Source: Haloarcula salina
Lineage (GTDB): Archaea > Halobacteriota > Halobacteria > Halobacteriales > Haloarculaceae
NCBI RefSeq assembly: GCF_010119195.1
Contig: NZ_WRXL01000002.1
Coordinates: forward strand, 124,001 to 188,000
Direction: 5' to 3'
Length of the DNA: 64,000 nucleotides
Position 1 is the first letter of the stretch. Each line of letters begins with the position of its first letter. The notes under the pieces are model-generated. The model worked only from the letters and a program-made list of their open reading frames with translations, had not been told where the DNA came from and searched no databases. Shown here in pieces: positions 24,678 to 33,344 of this stretch. The translations under genes and the position numbers were made by a program.

Positions 24678-24943
24678 TGTTGAAACCTCTATGCCATCAC
24701 CGCTTCAGCACAGGCAGTCAAGCCGCTACTGAGGGGCTGGCACCAATAACAAGGGTTCCCTCTCATGTTGGGCTGAAAGCGATACTGCCTGAACGCGGAA
24801 GCGTTCTGGTGTCTACAGATAGAGGTGGATATTGTTTAAATATTCCGGTGCACCGAATACCGCGTCAACGCCTCACACGCCCTATATTCGGGGGTGAGGC
24901 CCTCACACGAATGTGAAAGCGCCTTATATATCACGGAGATATA
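24678..24943. other. AT-rich regulatory intergenic region
   Basis: No gene is supported in these 266 nt. Going right to left (minus-strand direction) there is an interrupted palindrome GTGAGG-C-CCTCAC at 24894-24906, a repeated CCTCACACG (24871-24879 and 24901-24909), a palindrome TATTC-C-GGTGCACC-GAATA at 24841-24859, and a TTTAAA TATA-like box beside it. A stem CGGAG/CTCCG with an AT loop straddles the stop of the GH2-like gene (24934-24951). Confidence 0.5.
24841..24859 (-). promoter_or_regulatory. Palindrome next to TATA-like box of coiled-coil gene
   Basis: TATTC, GGTGCACC and GAATA make an 18-base-paired palindrome with one bulged C. On the minus strand it lies directly upstream of ATATTTAAAC (about 24831-24840), a good TATA element for the coiled-coil gene. 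This is an operator-like arrangement; the binding protein is unknown. Confidence 0.45.
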
Positions 24944-26848
24944 TTACTCCGAGATAGTGTACTCGTTCGTGGCGACCCGCTGGCCGTCGGTCACGGCGAG
25001 CGTCACGTCGTCGCCGGCCGAGAGCGAGAGAGTCTCGACGGTGACGCGGGCGAACGGGCCGACGGTGTGTTCGACCTGCTCGCGGTCGCCGTTGCGGTCC
25101 CACTCGACGGTGAGGTCCGCGCGGCGCGGGCGGTCGTGGAGGATCACGACCTCGCGCTCGCCGGGACGCGGATCGGAGAGGACGATCTGTGTCGGCTCGT
25201 ATCCGTTCGCCAGCGCGTCGTACGCGGGTTTCTCGTCCCTGTCGACGGTCAACAGTCCCATGCCGGCGTCGCCCGCGTCTCGCAGGCTGTCGGCGACGAG
25301 CACCGTCGCCTCGCGCTGACGGAGTCGCTCGGTGACCCGACGGACGACGGTCGCCTGATACGTTTGCGACGCGTCGACGCCGCCCTCGACGTGGCGGTCG
25401 TGGCACGAGCGGTCGAACCCGGGGGCCGCCTCCGGGTCCGCCCGTCCCAGCGACCCAGCGCCGAAGCCGCCGACGATCTCGCCGACACCGAAGCGCTCGC
25501 AGAGCCACTCGAGGTCGTCCACGGAGCCGTAGCGCCACCCGGGATAGAGCGTGACGGCGTCCGGGTCGATTCCGGGCGGCCCGACGACCGGAAACGTCGG
25601 GACGGACTCGACCGCCTCGGCGACGGCCTCTGCATCGCTCGCGTCGTAGCCGGCCCGCCACGCCCGAAAGCGAAAGCGCAGGCGGTCGAGGAACCCCGAC
25701 CCGAGCCCGTCGGCGTACGGCGACACCGGGTCGTCGTGGACGCCCACCGCGGCGAAGCTCGGGTGCCGCCCGTAGGTCTCATCGAGCCGTCGGGCGAGGT
25801 CCGAACCGCGCTCGGGGTCGAACTCGTCGGGCCCCGACAGCGGGAGGTCCTGCCAGAGGAGGACGCCGTGTTCGTCGCAGGCTTCCGCCACGTCGGGCGG
25901 CGTCCCCTGAGCGCGGACGCGGACGAGATTCGCGTTTGCCCGGACGGCCCGCTCGACGTCCGCCACCGTCGGGTCGACGAGCGTCACGCCGCGAGCCCGG
26001 ACGGTTTCGCCGTTGACCGTCAGGCCGTCGTCGTACTCGACGCTCGCCAGGCCGGTCGTCGCGGTGTGCTCGTCGTCGCCGAGCTTCGCCCGGACGACGT
26101 AGCGCGACTGCTCGCCGCGGTCGTGGGGCCACCACAGCGAGGGGTCGCGCACGTCCATCGCGTAGGTCACCGTCTCCGTACCCGGGTCGGTCGAGACGCG
26201 CGCCCGGTCCATCATCCCCCCGCCCCGCACGTCGCCCTCGGGCCGGAGCGAGAGCGTGAGTCGGTCGTCGAGCGACTCGTCGGTCGCGACGGTGGCCGTC
26301 ACCTCGACGGATGCACCGTCGTCGTGCAGCCGCGGTCGCGCGGACAGGTCGCGCACGCAGGGGTCCGGCCGGGTCGCTATCTCTGCGCCCCACCAGATCC
26401 CCGGAACGCAGCGGTCGTCCGGGAGCCGGTCGGTCGCGTGCAGGCCGCCGAAGCGGTCCTCGGGCGCGCGACACTCCACCACCACCCGCAGTTCTTCGGC
26501 GTCGGGCAACGCCACCTGAAGCGGCTCGAAGTAGGCGTCGTGGCTGGCGAGCAGGTCGCCGTCGCACCACACCCGCGTGTGCGCGAACGCCCCGTCGAGA
26601 ACGAGAAACGCGTGCTCGTCGCCCGCCGAGCGCGGGTCCGAAAGCGTCGTCTCGTAGGCGACGGCGTCCGCGCCGGCGAACTGGTCCGGCCGCCCGGGGA
26701 CCGTCACCGGTTCCCACTCCTCCGGGGTCGGCATCTCGTCGTCCGGCGCAACCGCCGCGCCGCGCCACTCCAGCGACATACCTTGTGGCGCGTTCTCCGC
26801 GGCCATATCCTTTGCGCCGTGCTTCACTTTCACTTTCACTCCGGACAT
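24944..26848 (-). CDS. GH2-like (beta-mannosidase-type) protein lacking catalytic glutamates
   Basis: The product is 634 aa with the glycoside hydrolase family 2 layout: a jelly-roll N-domain (about 35-170), an Ig-like domain (170-270), a TIM-barrel (270-500) and a C-terminal beta domain. The barrel entry LTVNGETVRARGVTLVD and the HPSFAAVGVHDDP strand are clear. However, the acid/base strand that normally ends in NE reads VGVHDDP (about residue 368), and the nucleophile strand that normally reads SEFG reads GGFG (about 461). An active glycosidase is therefore unlikely. The start is uncertain: ATG 26848, or a later ATG at 26806. Confidence 0.75.
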   Translation of the reverse strand: MSGVKVKVKHGAKDMAAENAPQGMSLEWRGAAVAPDDEMPTPEEWEPVTVPGRPDQFAGADAVAYETTLSDPRSAGDEHAFLVLDGAFAHTRVWCDGDLLASHDAYFEPLQVALPDAEELRVVVECRAPEDRFGGLHATDRLPDDRCVPGIWWGAEIATRPDPCVRDLSARPRLHDDGASVEVTATVATDESLDDRLTLSLRPEGDVRGGGMMDRARVSTDPGTETVTYAMDVRDPSLWWPHDRGEQSRYVVRAKLGDDEHTATTGLASVEYDDGLTVNGETVRARGVTLVDPTVADVERAVRANANLVRVRAQGTPPDVAEACDEHGVLLWQDLPLSGPDEFDPERGSDLARRLDETYGRHPSFAAVGVHDDPVSPYADGLGSGFLDRLRFRFRAWRAGYDASDAEAVAEAVESVPTFPVVGPPGIDPDAVTLYPGWRYGSVDDLEWLCERFGVGEIVGGFGAGSLGRADPEAAPGFDRSCHDRHVEGGVDASQTYQATVVRRVTERLRQREATVLVADSLRDAGDAGMGLLTVDRDEKPAYDALANGYEPTQIVLSDPRPGEREVVILHDRPRRADLTVEWDRNGDREQVEHTVGPFARVTVETLSLSAGDDVTLAVTDGQRVATNEYTISE

Positions 26849-26886
26849 GGCTCGCCTTGAGGTAGGTGGCCCCCCTACAGTCTGGT

Positions 26887-27060
26887 ATGTTCACCGAACT
26901 GCACGAGGCGACGACGCCGACCTGTGACGCGCCGGACTGCGAGCGGCCGCTCGGCGAACCGGCACTGGCCTTCGAGACAGCGGCCGGCCGACGGGAGGCC
27001 CACGAGTGTCCCTGCGGTGCGGTGACAGTGACCGTCGCTCGCCCGGAGTCGTCTCGCTGA
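26887..27060 (+). CDS. Small zinc-finger-like protein
   Basis: The product is 57 aa. Four cysteines are arranged as CDAPDC at residues 14-19 and CPC near residue 45, with a His just before the second pair; this looks like a small zinc finger. Haloarchaea encode many such proteins of 50-60 residues. The ATG at 26887 was preferred to an in-frame GTG at 26866 because the conserved-looking part starts there. It diverges from the GH2-like gene. Function unknown. Confidence 0.65.
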   Translation: MFTELHEATTPTCDAPDCERPLGEPALAFETAAGRREAHECPCGAVTVTVARPESSR

Positions 27061-27086
27061 AGTAGCCCGGCGTCCGACCGGCAGAT

Positions 27087-27515
27087 ATGCCACGCGAAGA
27101 GGTGGTCCGCGCGAGCGGCCACGAGAACGTCACGGGCGAGCACGCGAGCACGCTCGAAGTCACCAGCGACGATTTCCTGACCCCCGCCGGCGACTGCATT
27201 CTCGCCGTCGATGCTGACCGCGTCCCGGCGGACTTCGACGACGCCTTCGTCTCGGCCTGCCGGGACGCCGACGCGACCATCACGGCCACCGTCGCGGCCG
27301 GCGACCACAGCGACACCGTGACCGGCACCGGCCACCCTGATCTTACTTTCGAGAACGAACGCAGCCACGTCCTCCGGACGAGCGACTACGTCGACGACCG
27401 GACGGTGATGGTGAACGCCGACGCCGCCGCCGGCGACGTCGACCGCGCCCTCGTTTCCGCGCTCGCCGACGGCCACGACGCGACGCTGACGCTGACGGTC
27501 GAATCGCCGGACTGA
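27087..27515 (+). CDS. DUF371 domain protein
   Basis: The product is 142 aa. The N-terminal RASGHENVTGEHASTLEVTS and the later DCILAVDADRVP and HPDLTFENERSHVLRTSDYV are characteristic of DUF371, a small archaeal beta-rich domain of unknown function. No catalytic motif is evident. It sits 26 bp after the zinc-finger ORF and may share its transcript. The final codons plus stop are repeated twice more immediately downstream. Confidence 0.82.
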   Translation: MPREEVVRASGHENVTGEHASTLEVTSDDFLTPAGDCILAVDADRVPADFDDAFVSACRDADATITATVAAGDHSDTVTGTGHPDLTFENERSHVLRTSDYVDDRTVMVNADAAAGDVDRALVSALADGHDATLTLTVESPD

Positions 27516-27533
27516 CCGGACTGACCGGACTGA
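27507..27533 (+). repeat. Three 9-nt tandem repeats carrying the DUF371 stop codon
   Basis: CCGGACTGA occurs three times head to tail. Because the unit is 9 nt, each copy reads Pro-Asp-stop in the gene's frame, giving three in-frame stop codons in a row. The first is the real end of the gene. Confidence 0.85.
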
Positions 27534-27695
27534 CGATTCTCGGTGGCGGGCGAGCCGGCGCGAGGGCTGCCGCTCCCGGTTCGCTTCTCCGAAAGAAATC
27601 AGGTGTTGAGAGGCCGACACGGCCGCGAGGCGACCTCGCGTAACTCGACTCGGGATCTCGTCGACTTCTGCTCTCGCGACGAGGCGCTCGAGTCG

Positions 27696-29276
27696 CTAAC
27701 TCGACGAGATAACGTCGTCGATGCGGACGATCATCGTCGCCGCCTCGGTCGCGGACTCGATGGCCTCGCGCTTGACCGCGGCGGGGTCGAGGATGCCGTA
27801 CTCGACGGGGTCACCGACGACGCCGGTCTGGCCTTCGCTGATGACGCCGGCGATGCCCTCGCTCTCGTGTTCCGCGCGGAGGTCGACGAGCGCGTCGATG
27901 GCGTCGAGGCCCGTGTTCTCCGCGAGGGTGCGGGGCAGCACGTCGACGGCGTCGGCGAACGCCTCGACGGCGAGCTGCTTGCGGCCCTCGATGGAGGCCG
28001 CCTCGGAGCGGATGTGGTCGGCGATCGCGATCTCGGTCGCGCCGGCACCGGGGACGACGCCGCCCGCGTCGAGCGCGGCGACGACGGTGTCGAGCGCGTC
28101 GTTGAGCGCGCGCTCGATCTCGTCGACGACGTGCTGAGTGGAGCCGCGGGCCATGATCGTGACGGACTCGGCGGTCGCGCCGCCGGTGATGACCGTCGCC
28201 TCGTCGTCGCCGTGCTTCTCGACCTCGACGGCGTCGGCGTGGCCGAGGGCGTCCTCGTCGAGCGCGTCGAGCGAGCCGACGCGCTTCGCGCCCGTCGCCT
28301 CGACGATGTCCTTGGCCGTCGAGGAGCTGACGCTCTCGACGGCGAAGACGCCCGCCTTGGCGAGCTGGGAGGCGACGCGGTCGGCCACGTCCTCCGTGAC
28401 GAAGACCACGTCAGCGCCGCTGTCGACGATCTCCTCGGCGTAGCCGCTGAGCTCCTGCTCCTCGGCGTCGAGGGCGGCGTTGAGCTGGTCGACGCTGGAG
28501 ACGTTGTACTCGGCGTCGATGTTGCTCTCGCGCACGTCGAGCTCGGTGTCGACGACGGCGATGGACGCGTCGTCGACGGACTGGGGCATGTTGTCGTGGA
28601 CGGCCGTCTCGTCGACGATGACGCCCTCGACGAGTTCCGTCGCGGAGGAGGCCGCGCCCGTCTGGGCGTGGACCTCGATGTTGTCCCGGATGACGCCGTT
28701 ATCGCTCTTGGCGTGGCGGACCGCGTCGACGACGACTTCGGCGAGGCGCTCGGCCTCGACGTCGCCGGTGCCCTTGCCGGTCATCGAGGACTCGGCGACC
28801 TCGACCAGCGTCTCGTCGTCCAGGTCGACGTCGAGGACGGACTCGTCGACGGCCTCCTGAGCCAGTTCCGCGGCGACGGAGTACCCCTCGACGATGGTCG
28901 TCGGGTGCACGTCGTCGTCGAGCAGGTCCTCGCCCTTCGCCAGCAGTTCGCCGGCCAGGACGGACGCCGTCGTCGTGCCGTCGCCCACTTCGTCCTCCTG
29001 GGTCTGGGCGACCTCGACGATCATCTGTGCGGCGGGGTGTTCGATGTCCATCTCCGAGAGGATGGTCGCCCCGTCGTTGGTGATGACGACGTCGCCGTCG
29101 TCGGAGACGAGCATCTTGTCCATGCCGCGGGGGCCGAGCGTGGTCCGTACGGACTCGCTTACGGCCTTGCCGGCAGAGATGTTCGACGACTGTGCGTCCT
29201 TCCCGTGTGTGCGCTGGGCGTCCTCATCGAGGATGAAAAGAGGCTGGCCGCCCATGCGTCGCTGGCCAGATGACAT
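27696..29276 (-). CDS. Thermosome (group II chaperonin) subunit without Gly-Met tail
   Basis: The product is 526 aa. Group II chaperonin motifs: [20 protein letters not shown] (about residues 36-55), [19 protein letters not shown] at 98-109, and [11 protein letters not shown]-type [15 protein letters not shown] in the C-terminal equatorial domain. It folds proteins as a double ring. The C-terminus ends RIDDVISSS, without the Gly/Met-rich tail of most haloarchaeal CCT1/CCT2 subunits, so it is probably the third, minor paralogue. A strong TATA box lies about 40 nt upstream. Confidence 0.95.
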   Translation of the reverse strand: MSSGQRRMGGQPLFILDEDAQRTHGKDAQSSNISAGKAVSESVRTTLGPRGMDKMLVSDDGDVVITNDGATILSEMDIEHPAAQMIVEVAQTQEDEVGDGTTTASVLAGELLAKGEDLLDDDVHPTTIVEGYSVAAELAQEAVDESVLDVDLDDETLVEVAESSMTGKGTGDVEAERLAEVVVDAVRHAKSDNGVIRDNIEVHAQTGAASSATELVEGVIVDETAVHDNMPQSVDDASIAVVDTELDVRESNIDAEYNVSSVDQLNAALDAEEQELSGYAEEIVDSGADVVFVTEDVADRVASQLAKAGVFAVESVSSSTAKDIVEATGAKRVGSLDALDEDALGHADAVEVEKHGDDEATVITGGATAESVTIMARGSTQHVVDEIERALNDALDTVVAALDAGGVVPGAGATEIAIADHIRSEAASIEGRKQLAVEAFADAVDVLPRTLAENTGLDAIDALVDLRAEHESEGIAGVISEGQTGVVGDPVEYGILDPAAVKREAIESATEAATMIVRIDDVISSS

Positions 29277-29313
29277 GTGTATTGAACCTCACCTAAGACA
29301 AGGCAAGCGGTTC

Positions 29314-29322
29314 TATATAAAT
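29314..29322 (-). promoter_or_regulatory. TATA box of thermosome gene
   Basis: On the minus strand the sequence reads AGAAAGATTTATATAG, a strong BRE/TATA pair. Initiation about 25 nt further on leaves a leader of roughly 13 nt. It is the most consensus-like promoter in the window and resembles heat-inducible cct promoters of haloarchaea; heat control is inferred. Confidence 0.65.
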
Positions 29323-29429
29323 CTTTCTAACGGAACGGGCCGCGACATCCGGTGACAGCGCCGTCCCGGGCGCGGATTCGGGTGCGCCGACGCATGTTTT
29401 AATAGAGGGGTATACACACCGTACTGTAG

Positions 29430-30239
29430 ATGCTCGAGTTGGAGCACGGGTTCCGCGTCGTCGACGCTCACGCGCGCCTGGAACCAGACGAGCAGCGCCG
29501 TCCCCGCGACGGCATGGGCGACCCGGAGCAACTGGAGCGGGAGATGCATCAGGCTGGCGTCGTCCGTGCCGTGGTCTTTCCGGGCAAGCGCGAGGGGTCG
29601 TACCTGAAAGCCAACAACGCCGTCGCCCGGATGACCGTCGAGCGGCCGATGGTGGCCCTCGCCAGGGTCAACGGCGCCCGCGATCCCGGCAGCGGTCCCG
29701 GATCGACCCTGCGGAACCTTACGAGCAGCAGGACCGACGCCCACACGTCGCCCGACGACATCGAGCAGTACGCCTACGACGACCGGTTCTGCGGCTTCAA
29801 GCTCCATCCCCCGGTCGACGGCCTGCCCGACGAGGAGGTCCTCTCGCAACTGGAGGCCGTCTCGCTGCCGGTCATCGTCCACGGCGGCGAGTCGTTCCCG
29901 CCCGAGACCGCCGCCGAGACGCTGTTGCGCTACGACTTCCCGGTCGTCCTCTCGCACTTCGGGGCCCATCCGCTCCGACGGAACCTGATGGACGCGGCCA
30001 TCGACCTGCTCGACTCGCACGACCAACTGTATCTCGACACTAGCGCCGTCCGCTACCGCCGGCCGATGGAGCGTGCGATCCTCGAACACCCCGACCGCGT
30101 CCTCTTCGGCAGCGGCGTTCCGAGCGTCCACCCGAACGTCGCCGTCATGGAGATTCTCACGCTCGACGTACCGGAGGACGCGATGCGGAAGGTATTCTCG
30201 AACAATCCCAGTCGCGTCGTCGAAGAACTGGCTCCGTAG
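29430..30239 (+). CDS. Amidohydrolase-superfamily protein with altered metal motifs
   Basis: The product is 269 aa. The overall pattern is that of amidohydrolase_2-type TIM-barrel proteins: VVDAHARL at residues 10-17, GFKLHPP, VIVHGGESFPPE, VVLSHFGAHP, LYLDTSAV, FGSGVPSVHP. The usual HxH metal pair is reduced to H14 and R16, and the catalytic Asp of FGSD is Gly229. Metal binding is thus weakened or different. Its stop is 30 bp from the convergent glycosyltransferase. Probable promoter: GTTTTAATAG about 30 nt before the ATG. Substrate unknown. Confidence 0.78.
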   Translation: MLELEHGFRVVDAHARLEPDEQRRPRDGMGDPEQLEREMHQAGVVRAVVFPGKREGSYLKANNAVARMTVERPMVALARVNGARDPGSGPGSTLRNLTSSRTDAHTSPDDIEQYAYDDRFCGFKLHPPVDGLPDEEVLSQLEAVSLPVIVHGGESFPPETAAETLLRYDFPVVLSHFGAHPLRRNLMDAAIDLLDSHDQLYLDTSAVRYRRPMERAILEHPDRVLFGSGVPSVHPNVAVMEILTLDVPEDAMRKVFSNNPSRVVEELAP

Positions 30240-30269
30240 CGGTCGATGCGCGGGCCGTGCGCCCGTCGA

Positions 30270-31175
30270 CTACCGCCAGTCGTACACCGTCACCGCGCGG
30301 TCCGCCCGCGCGGAGCGACCGTTGGGATTTCGCCGAACGCTCCGGTCGCCGAGGCGGGCGCGGACCCCGTCCGCGACGCCCGCGCCGACGCCCGATACCA
30401 CGTCCTGGCCGGTGCCGAGCCACTGCGACGGCGTCGCGTCGCCGCGGATCACGTCGAACATCGAGTCCTTCGCGTCGGATGCGGCGTGCCCGGCGATGCG
30501 GCGGACGACGGTCGGCCTGAGGTTGTAGTTCTTCACCAGGCGGTAGGTGAGCGACCGGTACTTCGGGGTCCAGTCCGTCTCGCGGATGCCGCCGTCGGCT
30601 TCGAACTCGCGGCTGACGCACATCTCGGAACTCCAGGAGAGGCCGTGGTCGCCCGCTGCCATCCGGTGAGCGAAGTCCCGCGCGCTCCCGACCGAGAGGT
30701 ACTCGTCGAACCCGTCGAGGCTCTCCAGTACGTCCGCGCCGAACGCCACGTTGCCGGGGTTGAAGTACGTCACTTCGCGGCCGGCGATCGTCCGCGCCTC
30801 CTTCGACTCGGTGGTCATCCCGGCTCTGAGTCGCTCGTGCGTCGGACCGGTGACCGCCTGAGCCGCCCCCGAGAGCCCCTCGCGGACCGCGTCGGCCCAG
30901 CCGTCTTCGACGGACAGCCCCTGGTTCACGAACGCGACGATGTCGCCGGTGGCGCGGTCGAGGCCGGCGTTGCGGGCGACGGTGACAGAGCGGTCGGCGA
31001 TCTCGACGAGGACCGACACGTCGTCGCGGTCCCGGACCATCCCCGTCGTGCCGTCGGCGGACGGCCCGTTGACGACGATGGTCTCGGCGTCGGGGACCTG
31101 CTCGGCGAGTGCGTCCAGACAGCCGGCCAGTTCCTCCCGGCCGTTCAGCGTCGGGACCACTACCGAAATAGTCAT
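30270..31175 (-). CDS. Family 2 glycosyltransferase
   Basis: The product is 301 aa. The GT-A fold is evident: SVVVPTLNGREELAGCLDAL at residues 4-23, then RSVTVARNAGLDRATGDIVAFVNQG, where the usual DxD is replaced by VNQ (about 96-99). Downstream, a GFDEYLSVGSARDFAHRM acceptor/catalytic segment is present. No transmembrane helix, so it is probably cytosolic or peripheral. Adjacent, a SAM methyltransferase points the same way about 100 bp upstream. Likely acts on surface glycans or glycolipids; the sugar is unknown. Confidence 0.85.
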   Translation of the reverse strand: MTISVVVPTLNGREELAGCLDALAEQVPDAETIVVNGPSADGTTGMVRDRDDVSVLVEIADRSVTVARNAGLDRATGDIVAFVNQGLSVEDGWADAVREGLSGAAQAVTGPTHERLRAGMTTESKEARTIAGREVTYFNPGNVAFGADVLESLDGFDEYLSVGSARDFAHRMAAGDHGLSWSSEMCVSREFEADGGIRETDWTPKYRSLTYRLVKNYNLRPTVVRRIAGHAASDAKDSMFDVIRGDATPSQWLGTGQDVVSGVGAGVADGVRARLGDRSVRRNPNGRSARADRAVTVYDWR

Positions 31176-31279
31176 GTCTCAGGGTACGTCGGCGAAGGCG
31201 CATAAAAGTCGCGGGCCGAACGTCCGCGTGTAGCACACCGAACGAGCGGCCGTCTCCCGGGAACCGGCCGCGGTACGCG

Positions 31280-31984
31280 TCAGACGTGGGTGTTCCAGTA
31301 CGACACCGAGGCCATCTTCTCGCCCAGCGGGGTCCCGCCCAGCGCCGTGTCGAGGGAGCGAAACGAGGCGGCCAGTTCGTTCGGGATCTTCCGGTAGAAT
31401 CCGTAGGGCAGCAGCCAGTCGTGGTCCGAGTCGGTCAGTTCGAGTCCGGCGCCATCGAGCAGCCTGTCGATCTCCCACCGGGAGTACAGCCGCGACCCCA
31501 TCGGGAGCGCCCAGTTGTAGATCGACCGGGTCGAGAACCGATTGAAGGTGTCGAAGAAGACCTGCTCCTTCGAGACGCGGCGCATCTCCGCGAGGAACGC
31601 CGCCGGCGTGTCGGCGAGGTGGAAAAACCGCATCGCGAACACCGTATCGAAGTGGTCGTCGGGGAACGGCAGGCGGGCCGCGTCGCCGCGCATGAACTCG
31701 ACGTGGTCGTCGACGCCGGTCGCCTGTGCCTTCTCGCGGCCCTGCTGGAGCATCGGCCCGGAGATGTCGAGCCCCGTGATGTTCGCGCCGCGCTCGGCGA
31801 GCATCACCGTGAACCGGCCGGTCCCGCAGGCGACTTCGAGCACGTTCTTGTCCGCCACGGGTCCGATGGCGTCGAGCACCGCCTGCTTCTCGCGGCGGTC
31901 GATCAACCGACCCCCGCGGGAGAATCGCTTGGCCTCGTACTCTTCGGCCACGGTGTCGGCCTGATACCACTCCTGCCCTTTCAC
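31280..31984 (-). CDS. Class I SAM-dependent methyltransferase
   Basis: The product is 234 aa. Motif I VLEVACGTGRFTVMLAERG (residues about 48-66), motif II ITGLDISGPML and motif post-I FDTVFAMRFFHL are typical of UbiE/Coq5-like small-molecule methyltransferases. The C-terminal part (SRWEIDRLLDGAGLEL) closes the fold. The start is GTG at 31984; no upstream ATG is available. The substrate is unknown; the neighbouring glycosyltransferase makes a glycan or lipid possible. Confidence 0.85.
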   Translation of the reverse strand: MKGQEWYQADTVAEEYEAKRFSRGGRLIDRREKQAVLDAIGPVADKNVLEVACGTGRFTVMLAERGANITGLDISGPMLQQGREKAQATGVDDHVEFMRGDAARLPFPDDHFDTVFAMRFFHLADTPAAFLAEMRRVSKEQVFFDTFNRFSTRSIYNWALPMGSRLYSRWEIDRLLDGAGLELTDSDHDWLLPYGFYRKIPNELAASFRSLDTALGGTPLGEKMASVSYWNTHV

Positions 31985-32225
31985 GCTCTATTGCTCACCC
32001 CGCGGGGGATAAAACGATACTGGAATCCCGCCTCGGGCGGCGGGGCTGGGACGTCCGCCGTCCGCCCGCCCGCACGAGTCCGTCCCGGCCCGCTCCAGCG
32101 ACGGCCCGACCGAAACCACACGATGACGGCCGTGTTTAAGGTCACATTATACACTTCATAGAATCTGTATTGTTTGGTCATGCATATAGCCAAGTTTTAC
32201 CATCAAGACTTGAATATCACAGAGT
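31985..32225. other. Intergenic region, GC-rich then AT-rich
   Basis: No gene is supported in these 241 nt. The half near the methyltransferase is GC-rich with short CCCGC/GCGGG inverted pairs. The other half (32130-32225) is clearly AT-rich with two TATA-like sites, near 32144 and 32195; the second suits a leaderless transcript of the small regulator gene. Confidence 0.5.
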
Positions 32226-32495
32226 ATGAGCGCACTTACTGAAAACGCCGCGCCAGCCCCCTTCACCGACGAGGAGTTCCGCGAGACGCTCCGGGAACTC
32301 CCGCCGAGCGCCAAGCTCGTGGCGAAGGTGCTGGAAGACGACGCCCCGCTGTCGCAGGGCCAGCTCGCCGAAGACTCGCTGCTCCCGGACCGGACCGTCC
32401 GGTACGCCCTGAACCGCCTCGAGGAGTCCGGACTGGTGGACTCCCGCTATAGCTTCACGGACGCGCGCAAACAGGTTTATTTCCTCACGGTCTGA
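32226..32495 (+). CDS. Small winged-helix transcription regulator
   Basis: The product is 89 aa and consists of a single winged helix-turn-helix: PPSAKLVAKVLEDDAPLSQG then LLPDRTVRYALNRLEESGLV as recognition helix, and a wing ending KQVYFLTV. The pattern is typical of MarR/ArsR-like single-domain haloarchaeal regulators. No ligand domain is present. The metallo-beta-lactamase gene starts 9 nt downstream, so they are co-transcribed. Its targets are unknown. Confidence 0.82.
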   Translation: MSALTENAAPAPFTDEEFRETLRELPPSAKLVAKVLEDDAPLSQGQLAEDSLLPDRTVRYALNRLEESGLVDSRYSFTDARKQVYFLTV

Positions 32496-32504
32496 CCCGC
32501 CGGT

Positions 32505-33311
32505 ATGGACTGGCAGCGGGCCGACGCGTCCGTTCCGACGCGCGCCCCGACCGGCGAGACGGCAGGGTACCTCCTTGGCGACGACGACGCACTTTTGATC
32601 GATCCGGCCGACGCGACCGACGCGCTGGACGACCTTCTCAGCGGCCGCACCGTCTCTCACATCGCCGTTACACACACGCATCCCGACCACGTCGGCGGCG
32701 TCGCACACTACGCCGCGACGACCGACGCGACCGTCTGGGCGCGCCGGGGTCGCGTCGCGGACTTCGAAGCCGCGACCGGCGTCCGGCCGGACCGCGTCTT
32801 CGGCGAGGGGACGACCATCCCGACCGACGCCGGGCCGGCGACCGTCGTCGAGACGCCCGGCCACGCGCCGGACCACGTCGCGTTCGCGGCCGGGGGAAGC
32901 GTCGTCTCCGGTGACCTGGCCGTCGCCGAGGGGAGCGTCGTCGTGGGCGCGCCCGGGGGCGACGTTCGCGCGTACCTGTCCTCGCTGCGTCGCCTCCACG
33001 CCCGTCGTCCGGACCGCCTGCTCCCGAGCCACGGCCCCGCTATCGAGGACCCGCGTGCGACGTGCGAACGGCTGATCGCCCATCGCCTCGATCGCGAGCG
33101 GCGGGTGCGCGAGGCGATCCGCTCGGGCGCGCGGTCGCTCGACGAGATCGTCGAAGCCGCCTACGCGAAGGACCTCTCCGGCGTCCGAGACCTCGCTCGG
33201 GCCACGGTTCGCGCGCACGTCGAGAAACTTGCCGTCGAAGGAGAACTCACGTGGGACGGCGAGCGGGCCCGCCTTGTCGGGGCCACCGAGCGCGATTCGC
33301 CGTTGGGGTGA
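32505..33311 (+). CDS. Metallo-beta-lactamase fold hydrolase
   Basis: The product is 268 aa. The zinc-binding motif THTHPDHVGG (about residues 64-73) is intact, with further ligands in TPGHAPDHVAF, SGDLAV and LPSHGPAI. After the MBL core a C-terminal winged-helix domain (about 195-262, ending EGELTWDGERARLVG) is seen, as in LACTB2-like enzymes. Such enzymes hydrolyse thioesters, lactones or nucleic acids; the substrate is not evident. It follows a small regulator gene after 9 nt. Confidence 0.85.
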   Translation: MDWQRADASVPTRAPTGETAGYLLGDDDALLIDPADATDALDDLLSGRTVSHIAVTHTHPDHVGGVAHYAATTDATVWARRGRVADFEAATGVRPDRVFGEGTTIPTDAGPATVVETPGHAPDHVAFAAGGSVVSGDLAVAEGSVVVGAPGGDVRAYLSSLRRLHARRPDRLLPSHGPAIEDPRATCERLIAHRLDRERRVREAIRSGARSLDEIVEAAYAKDLSGVRDLARATVRAHVEKLAVEGELTWDGERARLVGATERDSPLG

Positions 33312-33344
33312 CGCCTTTTTGCCCGTCCGGGCGCTACTGCGCGT

